The position numbers and the translations under genes are program-made. From Hemicordylus capensis (taxonomy: Eukaryota; Chordata; Lepidosauria; Squamata; Cordylidae), in assembly GCF_027244095.1 (NCBI RefSeq), contig NC_069670.1, positions 19,643,820-19,707,819 of the forward strand: 64,000 nt of DNA, in the 5' to 3' direction. The stretch's first letter is position 1. Each line of letters begins with the position of its first letter. A model generated the notes under the pieces. The model was given only the letters and a program-made list of their open reading frames with translations. It was not told where the DNA came from and did not search any database. Positions 22,101 to 32,800 of the stretch are shown one piece after another.

Positions 22101-25100
22101 AGAAGATGCCCCCCTGGCCCAAAGAGCTCACAGTTTAAAAAGAAACACAAGACAGACACCAGCAATCGCCACTGGAGGGAAGCTGTGCTGGGGTTGGATG
22201 GGCATGGTTTGTTGATTCTTTTATTGATTATTTCAAATGTATATACCACCCGATATGTATATCTCTAGCAAACAGACAATCAAACAATTAAGACAATTTA
22301 AAATTGAACTAAAAGCCTGAAGGAACAGGTGTGCCTTGAGAGTTTTCTTGAAGGAAGCCGGAGATGGGGAACCTCTTATGTGGACAGGGATCCTGTCCCA
22401 AAGTCCCTGGTGGCTGTAGGTGCCATGTGCCTTGCCCCATGGGTAAAATTACTTCTGCTAGTAAAAGATGCCTTCCTCCTTGCGGGAGGACACCTTTGGA
22501 TCCAACCCACTGAGTCTAAGAAATGGGGTGTCCATCAATCATTCAATCAGCCTTTATTATGGTCAAAGACCAGCAAATGAGGAAAAAAAACACCCTAATA
22601 CATAAAATAATATACAATTATGTGTGTACCATCTGTGCAGGTGATAATGATTTCTTGGCGGGATCTACAAGCTAAGACATATAAGCCACCTTATATGTAA
22701 TATCTGTTTGTTTATCTATTAAATGAAATGAAACATAACATTCCTCTGCACGACCTGGGCATTTTTCACACAGCAGGCTTTACCGCTAGTTTACTGCAAG
22801 TTCAAAGTTGCCCCTAAAAACTGACGCAAAAAGTGGATAATTTTACCCAGGATATAAATGGGGCTACACTCATACAATGTGCAATGAAAAACTTGAATCG
22901 TGTGTGAAGTGCTCCCTGGTGGCATGCAGGGACTTCTGGGTAAATCAGGCCGATATGATGTGAATGCACACCCTCCATTCCGGAGGGGATGCAAACTAAA
23001 AGCCCTGTGTGGAAAATGCCCTGGAAAATGCTTTTACAAAGGTGAAAATAACTTAATACGCAAGTCGCTAAAAGACACAGTAGAGGAGATCATGACCAAT
23101 GGATTCAACAGTTCTGGGAAATGGGGTGTAATAACAACTTACTCTACAACTGCAATTATCTTTCTCAACACTCTTTTAGGAATCCCTAGCCTCTCCATCC
23201 TGGCACCTTCCTCCTTGGAGGGGGCTCCATTTAATCACAGTATCCCCCTGTTCTGCCTTGTCTTTGATGCACACCCTGACTGGGATGAAATCGCTTGGAA
23301 TATCAATGGGGAGACATCTTGGGATCAGAAGGATGCTAACATGGTGGATGGAGAAGGAGTCTTCAGCATTTGGAGTTTGAAGTTGATGCCTCCAGAGTTC
23401 TGGACCGAAGGGATGTCTTACTCCTGCTCCGACCAAGAGAACAGAAAGATCAGTGCTGTGGTACCCACAAACACAGTGCCCACAGACACAGGTACAGGAT
23501 GATGGAATAGCCAGTTCAATCCATCTACTGAGGAATGAATATTTTAATAGCTAAAGGCGATCATTGTGGATGGCATGGGAGAACATTTTCACAGCTGAGT
23601 TCTTGCTGTGCAGAGTGGGACCCACCCATCTATAAAATGGAGCATGGTTTTGTGGGAAATGTGGGTTTTGAGGAGAGATGTACCACAGGTCCTGGGCCTG
23701 AGGGCAGCAAGGGAGAAAGGGTGGGATCATTCAAGCAAGGAGGAGATCTCTGGCAGGGGTGTAGCTATCATTAAGCAGATGGGTCCAAAGAACCTGGGGC
23801 CCCCAGCTCCTGAGGGCCCCCCAGCTCCACCCCTCCCTATTTTCTTCATTATCTCCCTCATTCCGAGGGGCTGTCGGAGAGAGGGGTGAACATGGACCCC
23901 CTCTCCCCTAGCTATGCCCCTGATCTCTTGGCTGCTGAAGGGAAGGTCAGAAGAAGGATTATATCTGGACTGGAGAGCAGAGAGCCAAGGTGGGAATGCT
24001 GTGGGGGGCTTTGGAGATTAGGACCAGGAACCTGCGTGTGAAGCCATGTAGGCACTTAAACAGTTGGAATCTGAGCAATGGTCTGAAGGGAGGTTGGTGG
24101 ATAGAAATGGGAGGAATGATGATGCGGGAGAGGAGAAGGCCCCGTCCACATCCTTCCTGGCATCTCCCAGCCAGGACAGAAAGCAGCCCAATCTAGGGCT
24201 TTGAGCCACAGCCCGCTAAAGAGACATTAGTAGTCCAGTATAGCCATAGGAAGGCCTTGGGTCACTTTGTCCTCCGCCCTCAGTTGGCCTTCAGGCTGCT
24301 TTAGCTATCAGCTGCCAGGTCTCCCTCCCTCTCTCCTCCTCCTCTTTGTACAGGAAACTGCACCCCCATTTTGTATATTGGGCTACCCTGTATTGTCATC
24401 CTCCTATTGATCACAGCCACGGTCTTCATCTTCAGAAAGCATCTTACCAAAGGTAATCCATTTATCTTGAAAAGAACTGTGTGATATCCCAGCCCTTGTT
24501 CAAAGGTAATGTGGCTTCCTACCCCTTTTTTACCCTTTTTTCTCTACAGGGAATGGAGAAAAGACAGATACCCGGATACCTATGGCAGAGACCCCACAGG
24601 TAATTTGCATTTATTTTTTCTGCACACATTTCAATAGATATAGCAATAGCAATAGCACTTACATTTATATACCGCTCTATAGCTGGAAGCTCTCTAAGCG
24701 GTTTACAATGATTTAGCATATTGTCCCGCAACATTCTGGGTACTCATTTTACCGACCTCGGAAGGATGGAAGGCTGAGTCAACCTTGAGCCCCTGGTCAG
24801 GATCGAACTTGTAACCTTCTGGTTACAGGGCGGCAGTTTTACCACTGCGCCACCAGGGGCATGCAGTACATCTTTTGCACAAAGGGCTTGGAAGAAATGA
24901 ATACAAATCCTGTGACAATAACGGGAAGTGTCTGGTGTTTGTTTGTTTGTTTATTCAGTTTTTATACTGCCCTTCCAGAAAGGCTCAGGGTGGTTTACAT
25001 TAAAACAAAACCATGAAAATCAGTTAATGATTAAAACAGAAAGTGGAAAACAATTAAAAATTTTAAAACACCGATTAAACAATCTGAACAATTTAAAAAC

Positions 25101-25754
25101 CCTGAAAACCAGATTACATGATTAACACCCATTAAAACAATATTAATTAAAAGCCTGGGTGAACAGGTTAGTCTTTAAAGACTTTTAAAAAGCTGTCAGA
25201 GATGGGGAGGCTCTTATTTCATTAGGGAGCGCATTCCAAAGCCTCGGGGCAGCAGCGGAGAATGCCTGTCCCTGAGTAGCCACCAGACAAGTCAGTGGCA
25301 ACTGCAGACGGACCTCTCCTAATGATCTCAATGGACGGTGGGGTTCATAACGTAGAAGACATTCTCTTAAGTACCCAGGGCGCAAGCTGTTTAGGGCTTT
25401 ATAGGTTATAGCCAGCACTTTGTATTATGCCCGGAAACATATCGGCAGCCAGTGTAGCTCCTTCAGTGTAACTCCTTCAGTACTGCTTCACTATGTGCTC
25501 AAAGAAGCAGATGCAGCAAGTGGGAAAGAGCGTGCAGTGGGTATGAGGCTGTGGAGCATCTGGATGAATAAATCTCTGGACAATGCAGTATAAACAGCCT
25601 TGTAAACAGACGCTTGCCTGGTGGCCTGTGCTGAGGGGAAATGGGATCCAAGCCACCAAGCCCTGTATCTCTTGCAAAGTGGGAGATAATTGTTTTTTTT
25701 TCTTTCCGTCTTCTGTTCTAGACTGATTATGCGGAACTCCGTTGCAGGAACTGA
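19128..25754 (+). CDS. P2: V-C1 type I membrane receptor of the IgSF, six coding exons
   Basis: Exons are 19128-19170, 20376-20693, 23180-23491, 24354-24452, 24550-24599 and 25722-25754, a total of 855 nt and 284 residues. The frame is fully open and splice sites are consensus. The layout equals P1; the TM exon is one codon shorter (33). The Ig cysteines and tryptophans, the J-like GTRLII, the membrane-proximal C227 and the TDYAEL tail (Y277) are all kept. By eye about 18 of 107 V-domain and about 10 of 104 C-domain residues differ from P1, with the V differences gathered in the three CDR-like loops. Its own divergent partner, M2, is dead. Two intact copies with loop-focused change suggest both receptors are in use. 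Ligand and cell type are unknown. Confidence 0.82.
20376..20693 (+). CDS. P2 V-type Ig domain exon
   Basis: The exon has 318 nt, phase 1-1. Frameworks match P1 exactly over QVWASPGETRNITCDLP and KAILTLRNIQRKHSGIYY. Loops differ: LPYGAEAWNTA against LPDGDAVWKTM in the CDR1-like region, QSYEERTAGE against PSYEEIKAGA in CDR2, TINNETF against TIINKTP in CDR3. Confidence 0.83.
21110..21306 (-). repeat. L2-like tail in P2 intron 2
   Basis: It is paralogous to 6,770-7,060 ('aggaccgggttacctaggag', 'cccaaactcatgtc'). It is separated from the rest of the LINE by the family B insertion. Confidence 0.6.
21307..21655 (+). repeat. Interspersed repeat family B, long copy
   Basis: It runs from 'cataagaagagccctgctgg' to 'gaattccacaagttgattat'. 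It splits an L2 fragment that is continuous in P1, so it inserted in P2 after the duplication. Class unknown. Confidence 0.65.
21656..22405 (-). mobile_element. L2-type LINE 3' region plus family A repeat, shared with P1
   Basis: Minus-strand translation contains PVLKELHWLLIGFWAKYKVL, the L2 ORF2 C-terminal block. 22,036-22,200 is family A and 22,205-22,405 an L2 tail. It is collinear with 7,010-7,708. Confidence 0.65.
22538..22745 (-). mobile_element. LINE 3' tail
   Basis: It begins 'tcaatcagcctttattatgg' (reverse of ...ccataataaa) and shares 'ttcttggcgggatctacaag' with P1 intron 2. It is the same family as 55.78-56.7 kb. Confidence 0.55.
22759..23019 (+). mobile_element. 261-bp MITE flanked by CCTGG duplications
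   Basis: The terminal inverted repeats are gcatttttcacacagcaggc at the left and, inverted, gcattttccacacagggctt at the right. CCTGG flanks both sides (22,754-22,758 and 23,020-23,024). P1 has the empty site 'gacctggaaaatgc' near 10,044. There is no coding capacity. A 5-bp CCWGG target is unusual, and the superfamily is unassigned. Confidence 0.85.
23180..23491 (+). CDS. P2 C1-type Ig domain exon
   Basis: The exon has 312 nt, phase 1-1. It keeps FCLVFDAHPD, WNINGE, PPEFW and SYSC. Differences from P1 include V158I, S159A and a cluster at 166-168, facing the same side as the V-domain changes if the C1 fold holds. Confidence 0.82.
23754..23922. mobile_element. hAT-type MITE (caggggtgtagc family)
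   Basis: The ends are caggggtgtagc and tagctatgcccctg, with flanks atctctgg and atctcttg, an 8-bp duplication with one mismatch. P1 has the uninterrupted site 'agatctgtgggcagctg' near 11,215. Confidence 0.82.
24354..24452 (+). CDS. P2 transmembrane exon
   Basis: The exon has 99 nt, phase 1-1: GNCTP, then an uncharged helix (CIVILLLITATVFIF) and RKH. It differs from P1 by loss of one codon inside the helix. Confidence 0.78.
24550..24599 (+). CDS. P2 cytoplasmic exon 5
   Basis: The exon has 50 nt, phase 1 to 0; it encodes NGEKTDTRIPMAETPQ. It is followed by a SINE-bearing intron. Confidence 0.72.
24635..24860 (-). mobile_element. tRNA-derived SINE with 'gcggtatataaatg' tail
   Basis: On the minus strand, 'tggcgcagtggtaaaactgc' (box A) and 'ggttacaagttcgatcctg' (box B) lead into a body ending 'gtaagtgctattgctattgc'. 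Copies at 28,772-28,885 (partial) and 45,476-45,690. Confidence 0.85.
24935..25480 (-). mobile_element. L2-type LINE 3' region
   Basis: Minus-strand translation shows KALNSLRPGYLRE and APRLWNALPNEIR, the typical L2 end of ORF2, then the 'aaccaccctgagcctttctg' tail. Absent from P1. Confidence 0.75.
25722..25754 (+). CDS. P2 last coding exon
   Basis: The acceptor gttctag precedes TDYAELRCRN and TGA, identical in protein to P1. Confidence 0.76.
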   Translation, partial: TDYAELRCRN

Positions 25755-25892
25755 AATGTGAGTCAAAGGGATGAATACATTCTGCAGGCCGATGTCCATG
25801 TTGCTTTTAAAGGAAGGAAAGACACAAAGAAGAAAAGCAAAGTCCAGAGTTTATTGTCTTTTTAACTAAGTTAAATGTGGATGGATGCTTGT

Positions 25893-25898
25893 ATTAAA
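25893..25898 (+). terminator. P2 poly(A) signal ATTAAA
   Basis: It lies 139 bp past the stop, in the same sequence context as P1. Confidence 0.55.
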
Positions 25899-25974
25899 CA
25901 CAACCTTCTCTGTATTAACGGCATCCATGTCCTCATTTCCCAACACTTTCTAGTTACCAAGATGAATCTGCTGT

Positions 25975-26220
25975 GGTGTGTGTGTGTGGTGGTGGTGGTG
26001 GTGATGATGATGATGATGATGTTAGGGAACTAGCCCTATGTCTGAACCACCCTGCTTTTGATCCCTGCAACCACCTATTGATTGACTATTTTACCATATT
26101 TACCCAACTAGAAGGCGGTTGACCGCCTTCTGAATTTAAGTTGACCCCCTTAAAAAAAACCCAGAAGTTAAATACAGATATTACCTATATTTACCTAAAA
26201 GGAACAGCACACTGCATTCA
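25975..26220. repeat. GT/GGT/GAT microsatellite and P2 downstream flank
   Basis: A short GT run is followed by GGT and ATG repeats (25,978-26,021). The rest is collinear with 14,015-14,170 after P1. No gene. Confidence 0.6.
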
Positions 26221-26289
26221 AAGGGGGGACGGGACTCCAATTTCTATTATCAAAGAACTTGGGGGGAAACCTAATCTTGGATTCAGGTA

Positions 26290-26700
26290 AATACTGCAGT
26301 ATTCTGAGATATCGAAGCTCTTCTCACAATCTGTGAGAAGAGCTTCTGTCGGGCTTGCTGGGCGGTGCGGGACATCCTGGAGAGACCCCCAACCATTTGG
26401 TTGCTCGTGTGCTGCCACAGCGTGGCTCCATGCCACTGCAACACACGAGGAGACCAAGCAGAGGCAAGCAGCCTCCCTGGCTCTGGGGTCTCTCCAGGAT
26501 GTCCAACACCGCACAGCAAGCCCCCCCCCCCCCCGCAAGCCCAACAGCGCTAGCCCTGGTAACCTCATTTAAGGGGAGGGGTACTTTAGGTGGTTTGCTG
26601 CCGGGAGCCACACAGCTCCCGTGGCAGCAGACAACCAGGAGAAATCGAGCTAGGCTCCCTTAGCCCGATTTCTCCTGGTCGTGTGAATAGCTTCGTCATG
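26290..26700. mobile_element. GC-rich hAT-like non-autonomous element
   Basis: The right end 'tctcctggtcgtgtgaatag' matches the right end at 6,745. Contains a poly-C run (26,520-26,534). Absent after P1, so it is a later insertion. Confidence 0.5.
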
Positions 26701-26879
26701 TTTGACACAGGTCCTTCAAATCTTTAGAAGTTTCCCTTGCAGTCTACAACTCTTCTGGTTCCTATCTTTGATTTATTTATTTTTTTCTTTGATGCAAATT
26801 CCGCTGGTTGTAACAGATACCTTCCAGCTCTGCAAAAAATAAATAAAATAAAATAAAAAGGAGATAAACCACCTCCTGT

Positions 26880-27804
26880 TATTTGACTGCCTATCATTCC
26901 AGTCTATCTCAACGTTAAGGGTGTGTGGTGGACGTACTTGAACACGTAAGCCAGGTCAGTTGCTTCTGTAAAATATATCTAAAATCAAGACTCCTGCTTG
27001 TACTGGCTTGATTCTGGTCACTCAATGAATAATAATTTGCCGGATGTGTTATTAATCATTCTCCTATGTATGTCTTCCAGTATTTAAAATACAACACAAG
27101 TTATCACAAAAGGCCTTGAAAGGCAAGTCACTCTTATTACTTTTTATTATTAGAAAGATGTATATACTAATTTTCAGCAACAAAATAGGTCTCAAAATGG
27201 TTAGCATTTTAAAAAAGGATGAGAAAATGGTTCCCTGCCCCAAAGGGGCTCACAGTCTAAAAAGAAACCCAAGGCAGACACCAGCAACAGCCACCAGGAA
27301 GGAAGCTGTGCTGGGCTGAATGGGGACAGTTGCTCTCCCCCTGCCATACACAAGAGAGCTGCCATTTTGAGAAGGCGCCCTTGGCCCGATCATTAGGGGC
27401 CGCTTAACGTAGCCGACCTTTGCCTGAGAGAGAAATCTCTTTCATTATTCATGAGCAGCTGCCCACTCTGCAATTCGAGGGGGGAAATTCCCCAAGCAGT
27501 TTACCTCACAAGAGGAAAGACAAAATGGTTCCCTGCCCCAAAGTCTAAAAAAACCCCAAGGGAGACACCAGCAACACCCCATGAGAGGGACTGTAAACTG
27601 GACTGAGAGGAGCCATGCTACTACACAAGAGGAATCCCCACATATGCTACATATTGACATTTCTCCTTCCTGGGCTGAAGAGAAGAGAGCCGCCATTTTG
27701 AGAAAGCGTCCTTGGCCCAGTCAGCAGGGGCTGTTTGACGAAGCAGTTTACCTGACAAGAGGAAAGACAAAATGGTTTCCCCTGCCCTAAAGTCTAAAAA
27801 GATT
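26880..27804 (+). repeat. Intergenic flank plus two family A copies
   Basis: 26,880-27,140 is collinear with 14,185-14,440. 27,140-27,560 and 27,560-27,800 are family A. The same pair of family A copies precedes the M4 3' end (41,800-42,410), so it travels with M-gene 3' ends. Confidence 0.6.
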
Positions 27805-28110
27805 TCACTCTGGCAGATAGAAGACTTGAGGCTGGGAAGTGGCATTGTGCGTGGAACGACTCATGGAGTTGCTTCGGACTGAGGCACCACTTCCCAGATC
27901 AGAGCCCCTAACCTCTCTTTTCACGGAAGAGCACCAGCTCATCCCAGACTGTTCAAAGTTTCTTTTGTGCTGCTGCTCTCTTCCTGTCCACGTCCCGAGT
28001 TCTTGAAGGAAAATCCAGCTCACTGTAGCAAATTCCGTCCTGTTTCACAAAAGGGGGGAAACCTGTTATTTGTGTGATGGCTTAAATTTCCAGGCTGCCT
28101 GTCCCAGAGG
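27805..28110 (-). CDS. M3 putative terminal exon and 3' UTR
   Basis: The region is conserved with 42,415-42,735, although their surroundings differ. Several AG acceptors are possible (after ttgctac near 28,025; after aattta near 28,088). From the cytoplasmic exon in phase 0 the first gives an immediate stop, and the second a four-residue end. The exact terminus of M3 is therefore unresolved, and no tyrosine motif is evident in either reading. Confidence 0.35.
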
Positions 28111-28771
28111 ATGGGGTGTGTGTGGTCCAAACACAGGTCTTAGCACCGCCAAGCCTTCTTCTTCCTAACCACTTCTTCTTTAATGGTACCAACTGCTTTA
28201 TGTGTATGGGAATAATCTAAAAACAAAATATTATTTTCTTTCATACTTATTAAATCCGCTCATGCAAATTTAGTTAACCCATGAAAAAAAATCACACAAT
28301 TCGTGGATTTTCTTTAATTGGGTGACTGTTCAAGTTGAACCATACATGTAAATCTACATTCCTACAATGTCTTCAATTAATTTAAAAACTGGATCCCAGC
28401 AGCATTTAAAGGTAATACTAATACTCATATTAGTACTAATAATATATTATTATATATTATATGATTATATGATTGCTCCACAACTAATGTTCTCTGGATG
28501 GCTAATAAAACAAGGAAACAACAGTAAAATAAAACAATTAAAACACACTAAAAGCAAGCAAGAAGTACCAAGTTGGGTTTTTTTAAAAAAAAATCCATTT
28601 AAAACCTTTTTAAAGCCTGGCTAAACAGGAAAGAGGCATTTAAAACATTCAGACATGTGCCCATTTTTTTTAAAAAAGGTCCATGAAACAAGCTCAGACT
28701 TAACCCCACCAAGACTGAATTACTTTTGCTTACTTCTTGACCTGGACAATTGCCGAGTCTGAGTCTCTCCC
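28111..28771. other. M3 intron, AT-rich, unassigned
   Basis: Parts around 28,160-28,390 match 43,060-43,260 in the M4 relic, supporting paralogy. 28,400-28,700 is AT-rich with L2-like scraps ('taaaacaattaaaacac'). No exon is recognised. Confidence 0.45.
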
Positions 28772-28886
28772 AGGATAGCAATAGCAATAGCAATAGCACT
28801 TACATTTATATACCGCTCTATAGCCGGAGCTCTCTAAGCGGTTTACAATGATTTTAGCATATTGCCCCCAACATTCTGGGTACTCA
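28772..28886 (-). mobile_element. tRNA-derived SINE, 3' part
   Basis: It has the same tail as at 24,640 ('tatataccgctctatagccg'). The tRNA head is replaced by the following LINE. Confidence 0.75.
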
Positions 28887-29625
28887 GATGGGGTTGCGAT
28901 GCCCCTGAAGGAGTTGGTGCGCAACTTGGGGGTCGTCTTGGACTCTCAGCTCCTGCTTGAGCAGCAGGTGGAGGCCGTGGCCAGAGGTGCCTTTCTTTAT
29001 CCAGCTTCGGCTGGTCTGCCAGTTGCGGCTCTCTCTCGACTAGCAGGCCCTGGCAATGGTAACTCACCACCTCTTTTTTGGATTAATGTCATGCGCTCTC
29101 CCTGGGGTTGCCTTTGAAGACGACCTGGAAGCTTCAGTTGGTCCAGAATGCATTAGCCCACCTGCTTATGGGCGCTAGAAGATATGCCAGTGTGACACCT
29201 CTCTTGTGGTCACTGCACTGGTTACCTGTTTGCTTCTGGGTCTTTCAAGGCTTATCCCGTTTACCTTCAGGACCACCTCTCCTGGCCAGTTCTGGCCCAT
29301 CCTGTGAGATCTTCTCAGGTTTCCCTTCTTTCAGTCCCTGGTCTCAGAGAGGTCCATAGTACTAGGGACCGTGGAAGGGCCTTTTCTGTTGCTGCCCCCC
29401 TACTCTGGAACTCTCCCCCACCCCCAGATTTGGTCTACCTCCTCCCTTTCAGCCTTTAAAACCTTATTGAAGACATTTCTTTTCTGCCAGGCGTTTGCCC
29501 TTTTATCTCTCTCTCTATATTTAAAATCTTGAATGCTATTTTTGTTTTGTACACCACCCTAAGTCTGTGGATTGGGCGGCATATTAAATCTCTTAATAAA
29601 TAAATAAATGATTAGCAGGGCAGAA
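28887..29625 (+). mobile_element. L2-type LINE fragment
   Basis: It encodes LVRNLGVVLDSQLLLEQQV, TWKLQLVQNA and SLHWLPVCF, the L2 RT C-terminal order. It ends 'attgggcggcatattaaatc' with AAATA repeats. Confidence 0.8.
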
Positions 29626-29791
29626 AATGTTAGGTACCAGCTAAGAAGATGAATTCACTCTCTTACAGAAGGGAATACGTCTTCTAATCCCATCTGGGAA
29701 GAAGCATTCCCGCTCTTGAGAAGCTTATTGGAGAATATCAGGTGTGAAAGCACCCTGAAAAGCTAAAGAGGTATTCTGAGAACAGCCTTAC

Positions 29792-29838
29792 CTCTGGCAC
29801 CTCTGAGGAAGGAATTTCAGAAACTTTGGGCTGGGATC
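29792..29838 (-). CDS. M3 cytoplasmic exon
   Basis: The exon has 47 nt, phase 1 to 0, with acceptor ctgcaag and donor ag|gtaagg. It encodes SQPKVSEIPSSEVPE after the split glycine. The paralog in M4 (43,509-43,555) has the same length and phase (CQPRVSKTNSSEMPE), which supports it being a real exon. Confidence 0.6.
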
Positions 29839-32800
29839 CTTGCAGATCAAAAAAGAAGTCAAGAGAAAAAGAAGAAAATAAATCAAGAAATTACTATTCT
29901 CCTCCACCTACGTTCCATCCTTGAGTCTGAGATTGCTTCCATAATAGCCCCTTCCCATCCCTCTAGAATTTCTGTCATTTCCCTCAATTTTTACAGTCTT
30001 TTCAGATGCTGTTTGTCGTGGCTTTTAAAACTCTGAATGCAATTGCTGCACCAGCCTTCCAGTGCGGACTGACACCACCGGAAAATAAGCACCATCATTG
30101 GCCAGGCGACCACATCACCCAGGAGAGACTAAAGAGGATTTGGGGGCTCCCAGGGTCTTTGGAGGCCCTGGACTTTGGCCCCGAAGTCAGGGGTAAGAGC
30201 GCCTCTGAGCCCAGGAAGCTGCTGGTGACTTCCTGCCTCTCTGCATTCCTTTGCCTGCATTGCTTGGCCCCATTGCTACCCTACTTTTAGCGGGGTGGAG
30301 GGATCTCTTTATTACAATAAAGCACAAGCACAGAATTAAATAGGTCTTCCGTTTTTTCTTTCTTTTTTTAGACAGAACAAAAATGTGCAAATGAAAATGA
30401 CAATTGTAAACAAGGGGATGAGCAAAGAGCGAGGTTTGCTGGGGGATTTCCTTCTGCACAAATTGAGATTCAGATACGAGCAATTGTACTTCTCCCCCAG
30501 GCCTCGCTTAAAGGTAAAGTTTGCTGTTGGGTCAGTGTTAACTCTTAGTGACCACAGAGCCCTCTGGTTGTCTTTGGTAGAATACAGGAGGGGTTGACCA
30601 TTGCCCTCTCCTAAACAGTGTGAGATGATGACTTTCAGCATCTTCTTCTATCGCTGCCCCCCTTAGGATGTGCTTACTGGCATTACCTGGCCTGGAAGGA
30701 CAGAGTCGGATCCACAGAAAGCTCAGGAGAAGCAGCAGGGAGGCCGAGACACCCAGGAAAGCCACAGGTACTGCGTAGATTAGGCAGTTCTCCTTCGGGT
30801 CTTCAGGGGAAACTTTAAGAGGAGGAGGCAGAGAAGAAATAGGTGTGCTGGTCTTGTGGTGGCAGGCATGGATTGTCCCCTTTGCTAAGCAGGGCCTGCT
30901 CTGGTTTGCATTTGAATGGGAGACTACCTGTCTGAGCACTGTAAGAGATTCCCCTTAGGGGATGGGGCCGCTCTGGGAAGACCATCTGCCTGCTTGAATG
31001 CAAAAGGTTCCAAGTTCCCTCCCTGGCAGCATCTCCAAGATAGGGCTGAGAGAGACTCCCGCCTGCAACCTTGGAGAAGCTGCTGCCAGTCCGTGCAGAT
31101 AATACTGAGCTAGATGGACCAATGGTCTGACTCAGTATGAGGCAGCTTCCTAGGTTCCTATCACTGGACTCGTTCCCAGGCCCCAAAACCAGGCCAGTGT
31201 CTGATAACCTCTGTAGATCCTCCAAGAAGCAACATCCTCCAAGTCCAAACCCCCTGAGACCCGGGCCCATTCTAGGCTGGGAACCTTGCACTTCCCATGG
31301 CTTGCAGCCAGACAGGTCTGCACTTTCAAGACAGGGAGGAAGAGCCCAGGAGGGTTAGAGGACCCCAGAGGCAGGGGAGGCCTCAGCCCACCTCTGGCAC
31401 TGCTTGCAGTAAGTTGCAAACTGGGTGCTCTCTGAGCTCCTGCAGCTCTGCTCTACTCTGCCTTGCTTGCTGACCTCCCCAAAGACCCCCCTGCTACCCC
31501 TGGATTCTGGCCCCATGAGATTACTCAGAAATGGCTGCTGTTGAAAAAGAACCCAACCAACCCACCTTGCTCCCTGCTTCACAGTTCTTAACTCTAGGGG
31601 AGGGCAGGCCGCTCAGCAGGATGTTCTAGCCCCATTTCCCAGCAGAGGGGACTGTTGGTGGTAGGGGTCATTTCTGGGTAAGTTTGCGGTGCTGCTCCTC
31701 CCACTCAAACAGAAGCTTCAAAGGTGGACTGAAACTTCCTACCCTTCAGGGGAAAGAGAGAAAATAGCAAAGAGTTTTCATGCATGAGCTCACTTAAGCT
31801 GCCTTTGAACCTCTCTTGTACGTATCTGAACCTTGCAATCTGAGGCATTTGTAATGCCAATGAGCATTCTGGACACAGCTGGCTTTGCAGTGTTACCAGG
31901 ACAGCCTATTCAGGGACTCCTAGGAGCACCCCTGGGCCTGGTTTTGGAGCTACAGGCTTGTAGTTTCCACTCTTGCCTTTCAGAACCCAAGGGAATGTGG
32001 GTTCACCATTTGGTTCGCATGAGCTAACTCATGGGATAAGTCACCTGGCACATAGCCTGGGAAAAGGTGGTGCTTTAACCCGAGACTGCGGGAGGACCAT
32101 CCTAGTGCTTGCCTCCCTAATTGCCTTTCAGATGGGGAAGCCGGAGTAGACACGAATTAAAGGTAAAGTGTGCCGTCAAGTCGATTTTGACTCCTGGTGT
32201 CCACAGAGCTCGGTGGTTTTCTTTGGTAGAATACAGGAGGGGTTGACCATTGCCTCCTCTTGCACAGTATGAGATGATGTCTTTCAGCATCTTCCTAGAT
32301 CACTGCTGCCTGATATAGTCCCAGCGGGGATTTGAACCAGCAACCTCTGGCTTGTTAGTCACGCATTTCCCCGCTGCGCCACTTAAGGTGACAGACAGGA
32401 GTTAATTAAGTGCTATTCTTCTCAAGAACGAGCCGAATACTCTCCCCTTTGTTGGCACATCGGATCACTTTAAGTGAGACAAGAGGTAACAGATCACCTC
32501 CTCTGCTAACAAGCGTGCTAATGGCTGGTTCAGGGCTCGTGAAGATAGTTGGTTAAAACATTCCTAGTCCCACCCAAGGATTTCTTAAAAACACAAGATA
32601 AGCAACGATGCGCCCATTTCATTCTGCCCCACACAGGTTCCTCAGACCTATTCACAGTGGTGGATTAATGGAGAGGCAGAGCAGACACTGGCCTACGGCG
32701 GCAAAATCTGAGGAGCAGCAAATTTTGTCCCTCCTCAGACTTTGCTGCCCTTCTCTGTGTGCAGCGGTGGCTGCAGCAAGGGTGGAGTGGGTGAGGAGAA

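Noticed and set aside
30855-30960. 5S rRNA gene
   Set aside because: Only the internal promoter part resembles 5S; it is fused to a SINE body.
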